64,000 bases of DNA. Origin: Fennellomyces sp. T-0311 (Eukaryota; Mucoromycota; Mucoromycetes; Mucorales; Lichtheimiaceae). Below the pieces are notes generated by a model. It was not told the origin of the DNA. It made no database searches and was given only the letters and a program-made list of their open reading frames with translations. The DNA lies in assembly GCA_025266875.1 (NCBI GenBank), contig JALLLT010000019.1:434001-498000 (forward strand). The letters run 5' to 3'. Made by a program: the position numbers and the translations under genes. This document shows positions 36,133-48,492 of the stretch, in pieces; the first letter of the stretch is position 1; every line of letters starts with the position of its first letter.

Positions 36133-37910
36133 TCATTTGATATCAAAAATCTGCTTAGATTTGACTAGAGGAGCAATGTCAAGCTTTTCGTGCAAGGCGC
36201 ATACACCAATCGATCTATAGCTATCTTTCTCTTTCTTGATAACCGGATAGATTTTGAAATCAGTTTTTGCTTGAAAAGCTGGCTCGCATAGGATGATACA
36301 TTTTGAGCATTCTTCTGTCAATGATAAAAGTCCGCCCCAGCGTTTTGGCTTCGACAATGAGTTGGTCGCAATTTGATTTTCCACTGTAAAGGGCAATACA
36401 TGGGTCGGTTTTAACCCTGTGTCACGAATATTATAAGCGTAGTAACGATCCGATTTGTTTGTTGTGGCGACACACACCAGATCTGTGCACGCGTTATCAG
36501 AAATGCGACCACTCCAGCTATGCAACATTCCACCCATAGGCAGGCCATCGTCGGTAAATTGGCGCTCGATGATAACCCCATATTCATCGTCAACGAACCC
36601 TTTGCATGTTATTTTACATCTTTGATCGTAACTTGGAGGGTATCTGTCAGGGTTATCAAAGTCATCAGGCTTCTCTAGCGCATTGGCTGCCTCTACGGAA
36701 ACGGTAACAAAACTGGTGGTTAAGCGCATGCAGTCTCCAAAAATTTTGTAATCAGCGGTTCCTATAGGCGAGTCGTCCATAAGAACTAGCTGGGTTATGT
36801 GAACGCCGTTTTCACCGGTCCATGATGGTAGCAAGTTCGCTTCTTTTTGTCGAACAGCCATGGTTTCGTCTTCTGGATCACGTTCGTTAGGGACTCCAAA
36901 AAGTAGAACAGATATATCCTTCTGTGCCAAATCACGATAGAATTTGATCATCAAGTTTTGCACAGGCTGCTTATAGCTGAAGGTAATTCCACTCATCAAC
37001 TCCGGAAAGATATTGGCCAGCGCAAATATTCGATCGTGCGACTTGCTACTCGTACGATTCCTTGAATACCATAACGCGGTACATGCTATCCACTTCCTGA
37101 CGGCAGCGTCTCTTTCAGACGTTCCATTTGTGTAAGCTTTCCATATAAAGTCAACATCAGACCAGATGTGGACGTTATGTCCAAGGAAAAGGATGTTTTT
37201 CGAAACGTATGCCTCCTCGAGTGTCCACATACGCTTGCACCATTGTGTCCTCGGCAATTTCTTGACGTTCGCGTAACCGTCGATTGTACCTTTTTTCCAC
37301 GTGTATCGAAGTTCGGGTATCAGAGCCAATGTACAAAGGGCGTTCGTGTAAATAAGGTGCATCTGCTTGATTTCGCGCATTTTGGCGTCATGGTCGTCTT
37401 GATTGATACATATCTGGTCGTACCAAATATAATCAATGCTCAGGTCCTTGCAAATTTCCTGAACAAGGCGTTCAAAAGTGACAGATATCGTGCTTGCGGG
37501 TTCGTCGTGAAACGCGATATCTGAAAACATCCCAAAACCTTGGTCGTTCATTAGGATGTGGGGCACGGTTTTTTTATATTCGATAATCCGATGTCGGCCT
37601 TCATCAATTCGTTCGTATTCTTCGCCACCTTTGTGGATAAGCTCTCCAGATTGGTTCCACGAGTATGATAGCGCCCAGTAATGCTTGTTTATGGATGATC
37701 CTGGCACCACCTGCATATCGCTTATGCGAACAAGCCAAGTGGGTTTAAACTCGGGCACTATTTGAAGAGATCAGACACCTTTACACTTGGGGCGCAGCGT
37801 TCCTACATACCTCTAGGCTTTTCGATAGGGCATTCGATACCTGGTTTTTTGTTTAGGGTCCCCATGCTACCCCGTGCTTCCCATTGATTTCTTATGTACT
37901 CGATATACAT
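36133..37910 (-). CDS. HET-domain-like protein, copy 3
   Basis: Exon 1 (37910-37811) encodes MYIEYIRNQWEARGSMG and ends EKPR plus one base. The phase-1 intron 37810-37758 (GTATGT...AATAG) joins to VPEFKPTWLVRISDMQ. HET blocks are HYWALSYSWNQSGELIH, YIWYDQICINQDDHDAKMRE, MHLIYTNA and RMWTLEEAYVSKN, followed by the LWYSRNRTSSKSHDRIFALA stretch shared by all copies. The C-terminal region has SLTEECSKCIILCEP and YPVIKKEKDSYRSIGVC and ends KSKQIFDIK. It reads without interruption. Spacing to its neighbours (about 3 kb per unit) and same orientation fit tandem duplication. Confidence 0.82.
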
Positions 37911-39259
37911 TACTGTAGAAACTTTAACTCATTAAAAATGGCTGTAGAGTACGAATGGCTAAACGTACTTTTTCCTCAAGATATAGAGTGTAGAGGATAG
38001 TGTTAAAGGCGGGTGACAAAATTAAAGACAAAGGAGTAATTATTGAAGGGGTAAAACAGTAGGCCGGAGATGATGCCCTCCTTCTTGTGTAACCAACCAC
38101 CGTCCACGCATAATGTGTGTGTTCCACGACAGATGGGCTTAGCATAAGCATAATCTCAGCCGACACGAGGACATGTATCGCGAACCAGTAAAACAAATCC
38201 CTCAACACAATTCCTAAGTGAGAAGACAGAGTTTATACGATACCGTTTAACCAAATGACTACGAAAGTTGCATCCAGAGATTATAGTACCGGATCAGAAG
38301 ATCGATTGCCGTTGTAGGGCACACTGAAAAAACGGAAGTCTTCATACTTATTTGGTGCTGACAATGCAAAAGATATCCAGTCGAACGAAAGAACTTGGAA
38401 AGCGATAACCAAATATCATACATAATTATATCGCGTGAAAAACTTATCAAAATCGTAGTCCCTACGATGTAACAAGGCGAAGTAGCTTACACCACAACGC
38501 TTGATTTCCCCCCTTCACCGCTCTTCGCATTTCGCGCTGCAACAATCCCCGATGAATCGTGTGTACTAATTGCAGGAGCATCTTGATCTCCTCTCACTAC
38601 CCTCAAGAGCGAAGGAAGAGAAAGATGCTCTTTACAACGAAAAATCAGGTCATCTCACGGTAAATACTAGAAACAAGTAAATTACCAGGTGTTGCTCTGC
38701 GCGAGATCCATCTAAACCTGAATCAGCAAGAAGACAATGGCTTGCATCGCTGTCTATAATGACTGTTATTCCACAGTATCGTAATACGGGAATTTCATAC
38801 TTTTTTGCCTATTCCGGTATAGGAGTCTTGTTGTTCTACATCCCGATGTACATCATACAGTTAACATGAGCTTCTTAGTTGCCACAAAGAGAAACAAACA
38901 CACAGTCGTACAAAATGCGCTAAGACGGGTTATACTCATTTGACTTTTAATAAGGAAATTGGAGCGATAGTAAAAAGACCTGACGGACTTTAAGAATGTA
39001 GTTAAGTTGACTTCTCCATCGTGTCTATTCAAGCTACTACACAATTGCCTGGATCACCAGCATGTGTGTAGAAGACCTGCGTTACACATTAAGAATTCGA
39101 AAAGCATATCAGCATTGCAAATATTAAGTGATCTATCGTATATGCTAATCGACACGATTTGTCTTTGAAGGATATGCTGCTGATGTCAGTAACAACTGAT
39201 AACGCAATAATTACATTTTTGTTGCAAAGTTATAATATAGTTATACAAGTTATTGGCCA
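37911..39259. other. Spacer between HET-like copies 3 and 4
   Basis: Short unsupported ORFs on both strands. A slightly GC-richer patch at 38495-38640 holds nothing I recognise. Confidence 0.4.
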
Positions 39260-41063
39260 TTACAAGATATCAAAAGTTTTTTCGGGTTGGATAATCTTGG
39301 AAAAGTGCTCTCTTGGGTCATCCAGACCGCATGCTCCAATCACTCTGTAATAATCCTTCTCCTTTTTGATTACGGGATAAAGGTGAAGAAAGCTCGCTTC
39401 CTTAAAATATGGCTCCAAAAGGATGATACATTCAGAGCATTCTTCGGTGAGTGATAAAACTCCACCACAGGATGTTGGCTTTGTCAGAGTATTAGTGGCA
39501 GTTTTATCTTTTTCGTCCGTTGTCAAAGGCAAAAAATGGGTCGGTTTCAATCCAAGTCTGAAAATCGAGCTGGTGTAAAGTGGCAGCGATTTTTCTGGTA
39601 TCTCAGCAAACGTCAGATCCGTAGAACCGTTATCTGTAGTGATATGGCGATGCTCCATAGTATGGTGCATTGTAAATTCGCATTCCGGCAAGCCATCCAA
39701 TGTAAAAATGGTATTTTCATCCTTGTTTCTGTAGCACTCGGTCGTTCCAACACCATCCGCTAATAACCAGAGTAACTCCTGGTATTTTTCGGGGTTGTCA
39801 AAGTCATCAATAAATATCTCTACTGCGTTGGCAGCTTTTACATGAGCAGTAATAAAACTGGACGTTAAGCGCATGCAATCTCCGGTAATCGTATAAGGAG
39901 GTTCTGTCTTAACCTTTTCGGGTGCAAGAACGAACTGTACTACATGAGCGCCATTTGCACCAGTCCACGATGGTAGTAAGCCTGCTTCGTGTTGTCGAGT
40001 TGTCGTAATTTTGTCTTCTGGGTCAGGTATGCCAGGGGCACCGAACAGCATCATCGATATATCCTTCTCTGCCAAGTCACGGTAGAATTTAATCATCAAG
40101 TCGTATAGCGGCTGCTTATAGCTAAAGGTGATGCCACCCATGAGTTCCGGGAAGATATTGGCCAGCGCAAACATTCGGTCGTGTGCTTTGCTGCTTGTAC
40201 GACGCCTTGCGTACCATAGCACAGTGCATGCCACCCACTCTGCACCCACGGTTCTGGTTGTGGCAGAAAGGTGTGCATATGCTGATCTCCATATTAGGTC
40301 GACATCACTCCAGGTATGTACGTTATGGCCAAGGAAGAGGATATTTTTGGAAAGGTAAGCTTCCTCGAGTGTCCAGATACGTTGGCACCATTCACTCTTT
40401 GAAATACACTCAATGTTCGGTTTCCCCAATATGCCATTTTTCAATGTCCATCGAAGTTCAGGTATAAGAGCGATTGTGCAACAAGCATTCTTGTAAATAT
40501 TGTGCATCTGCTTTATCTCTTGCATCTTTGCGTCGTGGTCTCCTTGGTTGATGCATATTTGGTCAAACCAAATATAATTGACACCAAAATCCTTGCATAT
40601 TTGTTGAATGAGGCATTCAAAAGTGACGTTCCTGGTAATTGCAGTTTCCTGGTCAAAGTCGGTGTCTGTCACTACTTCGGGTTTGTAGCCACTTTTTTCC
40701 ATAATGTGACCCTCAATTCGTCGGTATTCGGTGATCTTGTGCTTGCCATCATCACGTCGTTCGTAATCTTCGCCACCTTTGTGGATCAGTTCTCCCGATT
40801 GACCCCAAGAGTATGACAGGGCCCAGTAATCCTCATTTACTGATGCTCCTGGCACCGCCGTCATATCCGATACCCTGACAAGCCAGGTGGGCTTAAACCC
40901 GTACTCTATGTATATAATTGAACGTATAAGAATGACTGTGTATTTGATGCAATATGTTCCGACCTCGGGGACCAGAGCCTCGATATTTGAAATCGGCGCT
41001 CCCTCCTAATTCTCGAGAATTTCCTTCGGTGAACTGCTGGTTTCTTATGTACTCTATATACAT
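39260..41063 (-). CDS. HET-domain-like protein, copy 4
   Basis: Exon 1 starts at 41063 with MYIEYIRNQQFTEGN and runs to 40964. The phase-1 intron 40963-40906 joins to EYGFKPTWLVRVSDMTAV. HET blocks: DYWALSYSWGQSGELIHKG, YIWFDQICINQGDHDAKMQE, MHNIYKNA and QRIWTLEEAYLSKN. The central AHDRMFALANIFPELMGG and the C-terminal SLTEECSECIILLEP and YPVIKKEKDYY segments are kept, ending PEKTFDIL. It is a little more divergent than copies 2 and 3, with Gly replacing Asn after the SYSW box and Phe for Tyr in the IWFDQ block. The frame is open throughout, so probably functional. Confidence 0.82.
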
Positions 41064-42072
41064 TATTCTAGAAATATTTACGCTGATATCGGTATTTGCA
41101 CTTATACTCCGTAGGAAAAACCAGAAGTTACCTTTTGCTTATGACGAAGAAGAGAAAAAAGATTGCGTTGTAATTAACGGTAGAGGCGGGAGAGTGACTG
41201 GGAAAAAGAGAGAAGAATAGAAAATACAGTTTCAGCTTTTATTTATAATCTGATGTGCTTCCCCTTTCATTAACTTTAATTATCTTCGGCAATGTAGATC
41301 CGCCAACATTCTGTTCCACGACAGAATTGTGTGTTTCAGCAGCTTAACGATGATACGCTCTTCTGTAGACATGCTCAAGTTTAACAAACACTTTACTACA
41401 GGTATCGGTCACTACTACAGTACATTATACTCCGGATGCTTACTTACTGGATTATTCTGTGTGCTTGATGCCAATAAATGCTTGGCAAGATCAACAGAAG
41501 GAGCAGTAGGTTACGTGACACACATTAATATACGGCGGACTTTTGAAGCGAGGTGTTGCAGAACGCCATCGGAATCATAAGCGAATTCCGAATGTTAGTA
41601 TCTAAACCAGCTGATAAGCCCTAGTATCATCTTGTAAAAATGTATACAGAAAAGGTGTCCCCTGGAACCACCCATGTGAAATATGAACCTGAAATAACAA
41701 CGTTGGTTCTATATGATCGACTATTGGAGAATCAGTCAAAGTGCTCTACTATTTGTACTATGTTGTACTGCATAAGCTTTTAATGGCACTAATACCCCTT
41801 TAAAAAGGCAATCTATACTGTGTAAACTCGGCTTATAAACAAATAATGCTTAATTGACATGCTGGGCAACATTTAATGATAGTACGCATGTATTGATGGT
41901 ATATATGAGCTTGAGATTAATCGCCGACATCATTATCTTCGTCGTTATTGTTACGTATATAGTTCAATTGTATAGCATGAATTGGAGTCCTCGATACTGT
42001 ATCGTATTTAGGATAAACGATACAGGCCGAAGATATTACTTGCGTCTTGGGAGCCATGATTTCGTCCATAAT
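41064..42072. other. Region upstream of HET-like copy 4
   Basis: Promoter side of copy 4, then AT-rich sequence with only short unsupported ORFs. Confidence 0.4.
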
Positions 42073-42819
42073 CTACCTGTTTAACGAACCGAGCTTATCC
42101 CGCATGTATGGTTGTGGAAGATTTGATAAAAATTTCTGCTTGCTTATATTTTGGTTAAAATAGTTTTGTAATTTCAAGAACGTCAAGGTTCGAAGCGATG
42201 CCATAATGCGAATTTCCATGTCTTCGATGGTAGCACGCTGTATTCTGATTTTTAAGGTTCGTACTTGTGAACCTTTTACACTGTACAGTACTGAGATAAG
42301 CATGTCACTGGAACTTACATTGCTTTTGCTAAATTCATGACACCTCGCTATCGCATTGCCGTGTGCACAACTGGCAACTTTCATCACTGAGCTTTGATGA
42401 CCCTTGCTATCACTATAGGTATTGTGACCGAATGAAAAGAAGCCAAAGTTTTTACTGCCCCACAAAAGGTTTCGGAATTCGTTTCTGTAATCTGTTGCTA
42501 TGTGGATCGTATCGCGATGGTTGCCCAGGTACAAAATGAGGTGCCGAAGGTTAACAAGCTTGGATATAGTTCATTCAATAATACCACTGTTTCAGATATG
42601 AGTATCGGAAATGTGAATTTGCTCCACTGGGGCGCACCGAAATATTATCCTTTTCAAATTGGGAGGGTCAACGTTTGAGAGTCTGTCGTAAAACAGTATA
42701 TCAATAGACTTGAATGCAGAAAACCTAATATTTGCATTACTTACTAATGGTTGAAATCCTTGGAGTTGAAATGTATTGTCAAAGTCTAGTTCATGGATAG
42801 TAGGCTGTTGTAGCACCAT
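42073..42819 (-). pseudogene. Decayed leucine-rich (F-box/LRR-like) ORF
   Basis: Two minus-strand ORFs lie in one frame, separated by two stop codons (about 42590 and 42560). Read together they give LQGFQPLVSNANIRFSAFKS, then PPNLKRIIFRCAPVEQIHIS, then (between the stops and the next ORF) TISKLVNLRHLILYLGN and SQVRTLKIRIQRATIEDMEI with LRTLTFLKLQN. The spacing of Leu/Ile and Asn looks like leucine-rich repeats of the kind found in fungal F-box proteins. No F-box is visible, so this may be only the C-terminal part. The stops indicate a pseudogene unless an intron removes them; I did not find convincing splice sites. Confidence 0.4.
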
Positions 42820-45450
42820 TGCGCCACGAACCAGAACGATTCGTCATATGGTACATTGCCGCACCCTACATCGTCAGCCATACCAGAGTGGCAATTCGCG
42901 ATATATTTATAGTACAAGCATCTTTGCAGACGGATAAGTGTAGGGCTGGATGATGGTTGAGAGTTGGTGGTCCTTAAACCACGGTATTGTTATGCTGTTT
43001 TTGAGTCAATTCGGACACAACTAAAAATTGACAAGAGCAACTTGTCTAAATGAGTTTTTTCTATGATTCCTCAATAAGATTAATGACCTAAAAGGTTAGT
43101 TAAAATGACCCGCAGGAGCTCTTGCGTTTTATCTTATAATCAAAATTGCCGACTGTGGTAATATCCTGCAAAAAGAATATTAAGATTAGCTTCTATATAA
43201 TAGTACGGCTCTCAAAGGACCGGAACCATCTTAGGTTCTGAGTGGATCAAATAGTACAAAAAATCAAAGAGACTTCGAAAAGTATCTTTGAAGTTTCGAA
43301 TATACTTTGTTGAATGCAACGCTCTATGCTTTTATATGTATCTTTTCGTATATTGAATCAGCAATCCCAGTTTAGATAGTGTTTCATCTTCAGAATTGCC
43401 TAAATGGATAGAGGACGTATAGGATCCTTTCCTTTGCTCTGATCATGCGGACCTGAGCATGTCTTTGACATCCACCCTGCAGTATGATGACCGCTGGTGC
43501 ACAGGACACTCTCAACAGTCAGCTGATGGATGTGATATGCCCTCAGAGCGAAGTGTTAGATGATGCCAAAGAGAATCACTTACATTCAATCAGGGCATCG
43601 GTTAAGTAAATATTTATCCATCATTAACGCAATCGCCAGTTAATTTATATAGGTAGCAAGTTGTTAATCTGGGTAAAACATTAATAAAATCCAGGCGCTG
43701 CTGATCCAAACTTAGGCAGGCGGTTTTATTTTGATGATAACCAGAATTAGGAGCTGAGGTCATTGGTATGATGGCGTTCGAGGATTAGTAAATTGTTATG
43801 AAGAACCCGTCATAAGGATGAGATAGCGAATACTGCTATAGCGAAAAAAGATAGCATAATGCAACGAGGTGATTGCATCATTCGCTATTTCTGTTTTCCT
43901 ACCACAAACACATACAAGCGAGGTATAGCTCCTGTGCATAATTCCAGCCCTGGCTATAGCCTCTTACGGGTACTGACACTTTAACGCACGACATTGACAG
44001 GTAGCTTGCAGGCTATCTATTTAAAGCCTATTGATTACAGTCTTGACGGCACTTTTGTGGGTCGACAGTCTTTATCATCCTTTGTCATGCACAAGGCGAC
44101 CTGTTACAGAACCAAGCTCTGCACTCCACTGACATCTTCCCAGTGCACATAGCCATCCGGTCTTGGAGCAGTATAAACTTACTAGAGGTTCGTTTTCAAT
44201 GGTTGTGTCAACATATGCATTTGCTGACATAGCCAAATTTTGTCAAGGCTTTTCGTCAGTTTATCGAGACTTAAAATATCTCAGTCGACATAACGTTCGA
44301 CACTGCAAGAATTAGAAGCATCAAAGAGTTACCACTTGATGTGAACCAGCCGCTGATGTCAACTCCAGATGGCTGAACTTCATGTGAGTACCTGCGCTGC
44401 TTTAAGGAAAACCAGGAATACCTAGTAGCCGGAGATATATGATCAAAACCGGTTTCAATGCTTGGCAAGCCGTTCAAGATTAGCAAGCTTGGCGGCGCAA
44501 AACAGAGGGTCTTGCCAACGATTATTGTGCTGTGGAAACTGATGGGATATATTCCAGAACCTCGCGATAAGACTTTTATGGGTATCATTTAGCTGCTAAA
44601 GTTTCAAATTGTTTATAAGCACATAATTGTCATTGGTAATGTCAAAATATCTCCTGAACGTTCACCGATTTCTGAGGAACAAATATTTTGGATTGGTGAC
44701 CAGCACAACGATAGACCCTTGAGAATTGATCAAGTGATGGCCATATTCAGATTGTTGCAGAAAACAGAGCCACAGCATTCGCTTCAGATTGTAATAAGCC
44801 GATTATTTATCTTGTGGTAATGGCAACAATCTACATGACAATAGTTGTGAATCAATTGAGTGTACGCGGTAACCTACAAGTACGACAATGAACAAAAAAG
44901 GAATAGCTTAATTCAAACGTTTTGATATTTTATTAATGCCACTCTAAAATTGCCACTTGCAGAACTGCATGTTGATGATCCTGCGGACAGAAAAAAAGGT
45001 ACGCACATACGTAGGTAAATATTGGTGAATCAGGAGCTGCGATAAACAACGTATGCGACGGCGGTGAATGATCTACAGAGCTCAATCCATCGGCTCGCGA
45101 AAATACACAATGATTACCAATATATTTGAAAAGAACGACAGCCTTGGCGCGCGCACACAAAACCGTTTCGCTTTGACGTAAGTTCTAGTGTAATCTCAGG
45201 TTCAAGTTGTTGGATTTTTCGGAAGATTGCGAAAAGATTAAAGGCAACAGATTACGAATGCCAATGTTGCAAACTGGCCACTTTGCAAGTTGGCGCTTGT
45301 GACGAAAAACCTAGACCCTGTTCTTAGTGTGTAAAAATAATATTTGTCGCAAATTGAACGAAAAGGGTCAGCGTTTACAAAAAAGGCAAAGTTTTGATCT
45401 ATGCAGACGAAAACTTGGCATATACCGCATTGGGTTTGGTGAGCGAGACC
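42820..45450. other. Long AT-rich intergenic region
   Basis: About 2.6 kb. An ORF at 44271-44588 (minus) and fragments near 44340-44780 (plus) have no recognisable domain and are interrupted in every frame. It could be an old degraded element, but I cannot name it. Confidence 0.4.
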
Positions 45451-45462
45451 TATATATATAAA
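45451..45462 (+). promoter_or_regulatory. TATA box of the MARVEL-like gene
   Basis: TATATATATAAA, 53-64 nt upstream of the ATG at 45515, followed by a C/T-rich leader. A good core-promoter candidate. Confidence 0.5.
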
Positions 45463-45514
45463 CCCATTATTTTTGGATCCGTTTCTCCTTCTTTTTCTCT
45501 AAGCACATTTCATT

Positions 45515-46492
45515 ATGGTGAATCTCGAATTACCGATCACCGTACCCGACAACATGCCGCACCTGGGCACCGTGAAAGTGTGGGCGCATTTGAGCCAAGT
45601 GGTCTTGACCCTGCTTACGATCTGCACCGTCGCGCCTGTCATTGCCACCGAAATACGATTTTACGTAAACTAGCAAAGTCAGGCCCACCGCAATTTGGAC
45701 TGCTAACTACGTTTTGTAGAGTGGAAGTCAAGCCGGACCCAACTGGACACTGTTTGTTGCAATATTCACGTCATGGATCCCGGTTCTCCTTGTTTACTTC
45801 CCATGGGCATATGATCGAAAGAACAAGTTCAAGCGGATCGGCAAATTTTGCTTGAAGCCAAGAACCAACCTGATTTTTACAGGGTTCGGTTCCTTGATGT
45901 GGGCCGCAGCGGGTATTGCCATGGCAGTCCACGCCAATAACCCCGATCACTGCAATATTGACAGCGAACGCGCAGCAGATGACGGTGACTATGCATCCGC
46001 GTGGTCAGCTCAGGTAATAAGTGATCTATTTTTTGTTATTGTCTGCTAACACATATCTTTTTTTAGTGTAACTGTGCCAAGGCTGCAGCCGGGTTTGCTT
46101 GGATTACCTGTCTCATGTGGATAGCCACGTTGATCTGCAGCGTGATTATTTTTTGGAACGAAAAGCAGCTTATCCAAAAAAATCTGCGCGAGCACCAGCA
46201 AAACAAACAGGAGGCGCTTGCTCAGCAGGAGCAAGGCGAAGCAATGATGGAGAACGAAGCCCATCCGGAAGACAATGTAAAGTACCAGGTTCCTTCGCAG
46301 CAAAACACCTATTATCATCCTAGTCCTACGCCGCCGCCACATGCAATCACTGAGCCATATCCTGTCGACTATCGTACCAACACTGTGACACCACCTCAGC
46401 AGTACCTTTACCCTAGTAACAGCGCTACACCTAGTCAATATCCACAGTATCACGCTGAAACCACGCCCATGCCAATGGCTCAACGCTTCTAA
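45515..46492 (+). CDS. Four-helix membrane protein, MARVEL-like
   Basis: Three exons: 45515-45664, 45720-46013 and 46067-46492. Splicing gives MVNLELPITVPDNMPHLG, helix 1 (VVLTLLTICTVAPVIA), then SGSQAGPNWTLFVAIFTSW with helix 2, FTGFGSLMWAAAGIAMAV (helix 3), a luminal loop with Cys (HCNIDSERA and CNCAKAA), and helix 4 (FAWITCLMWIATLICSVIIF). The tail is Gln/Pro/Tyr-rich and ends MAQRF. Four helices with charged short loops and a paired-Cys loop before helix 4 match MARVEL-type fungal proteins, which act in membrane apposition or at eisosome-like sites. This is topology-based and less certain than a motif match. No defect is seen. Confidence 0.72.
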
Positions 46493-46586
46493 TCCTGTCC
46501 ATATCCATTACTTGTATAACACATTTTTTTTCCGTGGTATTTTCTCTTGTAAATAAAACAAACTTGCATCTCTATAAGGGGTAACT

Positions 46587-48033
46587 TCAATTGTTCTTGG
46601 CATTGGCGGGTAACGTAAAGTGATGTTCAGCGTACGCACGCTCAATCTCATCCCACAGGGTATTGACTTTTGCCAATGTCCAATTGAACTGGCGACACAG
46701 CCGTACAACCGTCCGCCATTGCGTTGCTGTGCCGCCGTGTGATAGATAGAAGCTTCGCAGCTTGCGATAAAACGTTGACCGTACTTCGTTCTCATCCTCT
46801 ATCCTATCTGCATCCACCTGTGCCAGTGCCTCCACATACTGCCGATGCTCCTTGATTCTGCCTTTGAGTTGCGCATATTCCGCCTGTGCTTCATCGTGTC
46901 GCTTGCATGCTGCCAGGAACTGAGCCTGGTTGGTGATAGGATCCACAGCAAATGGTTCCGCAAACTCGTCGTCGCTTTCAGATGACGATGATTGGGGCGG
47001 TAACGTCGCTGGAACAGCCGGCACAGCAGGAACGGAGGGTGTTGGGAGTGGCGGCGGCGGCGCTGCTGGTGGCGCTTTGGCCTTGGTTTTCGTCTTTTTC
47101 TTCTTTTTGGCTGGCGGGTCCTCTACTGCAGGGCGTTTGCGCGGGGATGAAGCATCCGCGGAGGGCCGACGCTGCGGTGGTGGTGGAACAAGGTGTTGCG
47201 GCTTTTTAGGTTGGAGATTGGCTCGTTCAGGGGCATTGGGTGGCAGCTTGAGCGCAGCATAAGCATCATGGGCATTCTTCAACACCGTCTTGCGTTCCTT
47301 TTCATCATAACGCCATTCCCATATTCGGATATCAGGGTAAACCACTGGCCGAAGCCGCCAATTTCCTTTTGATGATGTAGCAACCTGGACCTTGTGTGTC
47401 AATTCCCTCATCCTTGCACACAAACGCACCACTTACTTTTTTCAGCACAGGGACCAGATCCTCGTCGTGGGTTCGGAGTAGAGTAGTCAATTGGGACAAT
47501 GGCAGTGGTTGTATGGCAAGCAGGTGGATCAGACGTTCTCGGAGGGTGGATGATGTGGTGGATGGACGAGGCGATGCACGGTGGGATGAGGGTGATAAGA
47601 CAGGGCGGATGGGCGTGGCAGCTTTGCGTGGCGAGGGTATACTCGGACCATCGAGTAACTCTATCCGCCGTGAGTTCTTTTCGCGCTTGGCCGCTTCTGT
47701 CTTGCTTCGAAATCGTGATTTGTCTTCTTGCGAAAGCACTTGCTTCATCGTTGCCCGATGAGTCACACTGCTGACATGCTGTATGCTGTAACCTGGTCCA
47801 CCGATATATAACTCATGGGCCGTTAACGGATCGGGCATCACGTTGACCGGAAACGATTTACCGCCTATAACCAATGCCTACAGCACGTTTGTTATATAAA
47901 GTTGTCTATACAGTAAAGACCACATTTGGAACCATACACTGTCGTTGCCATTCAACTCAAACTGGATCTTTTCCGGTGCATTTTGTAGTATTTCAAGTGC
48001 TTCTCGATTGAGACGTAAACCAATTGCCTTCAT
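46587..48033 (-). CDS. RNA polymerase II elongation factor ELL-like
   Basis: ELL-type transcription elongation factor, nuclear. The N-terminus (MKAIGLRLNREALEILQNAP, KIQFELNGND) continues through an intron into GKSFPVNVMPDPLTAHELY and the conserved STLRERLIHLLAIQPLPLSQ winged-helix stretch. A second intron with a strong GTAAGT donor (about 47434 to 47388) joins KK to VQVATSSKGNWRLRP and RIWEWRYDEKERKTVL, as in the ELL family. A Lys/Pro-rich linker (KKKKKTKTKAK) precedes the C-terminal occludin/ELL domain (QFLAACKRHDEAQAEYAQLK, then LCRQFNWTLAKVNTLWDEIE). Without the second intron the two halves would be in different frames. The ATG at 48033 is the first in frame; a few more N-terminal residues could come from an upstream exon I could not find. 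Confidence 0.75.
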
Positions 48034-48492
48034 GTTAAAGAGGAGCGTGGTGCCCTGAACCAATCAAAAATCGATTTTTGTGCTTGAACACTGGTGGCCA
48101 GATCAATTTGAACGACTGACTTGGTCTATTTCCAAGACTACGTCAGCTTCATCATCAGATGTAATTGATGCTTTATATTTACCAACAAATTATAACGGGT
48201 TGCCCCAGCCTTTGGTGAAAGGCAAGTAAGTCAAGTGGAAGAAACCATCAAATAGCTCTTTGTTCTTTATCCAGGTTTCGGCTGTCAACAATGAATGAGC
48301 TCTCTAAACCCAGCAACGGTAACTTTAGTACTGATCCATTCTATTCTTAATGCGGACAAAGAGACCCACAGCGGCATGACATCGTACCAATTGCTCTTGC
48401 TTGCGATCATAATAAAGAATATGCTTGCCGTATGTATCAACATTGCTCCCTCCCATATTTATATTATTCAATGGTGATTCTCTGTTTGGTTG
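48034..48492. other. Spacer between ELL-like gene and HET pseudogene
   Basis: Short sequence upstream of the ELL start; no gene supported. Confidence 0.4.
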
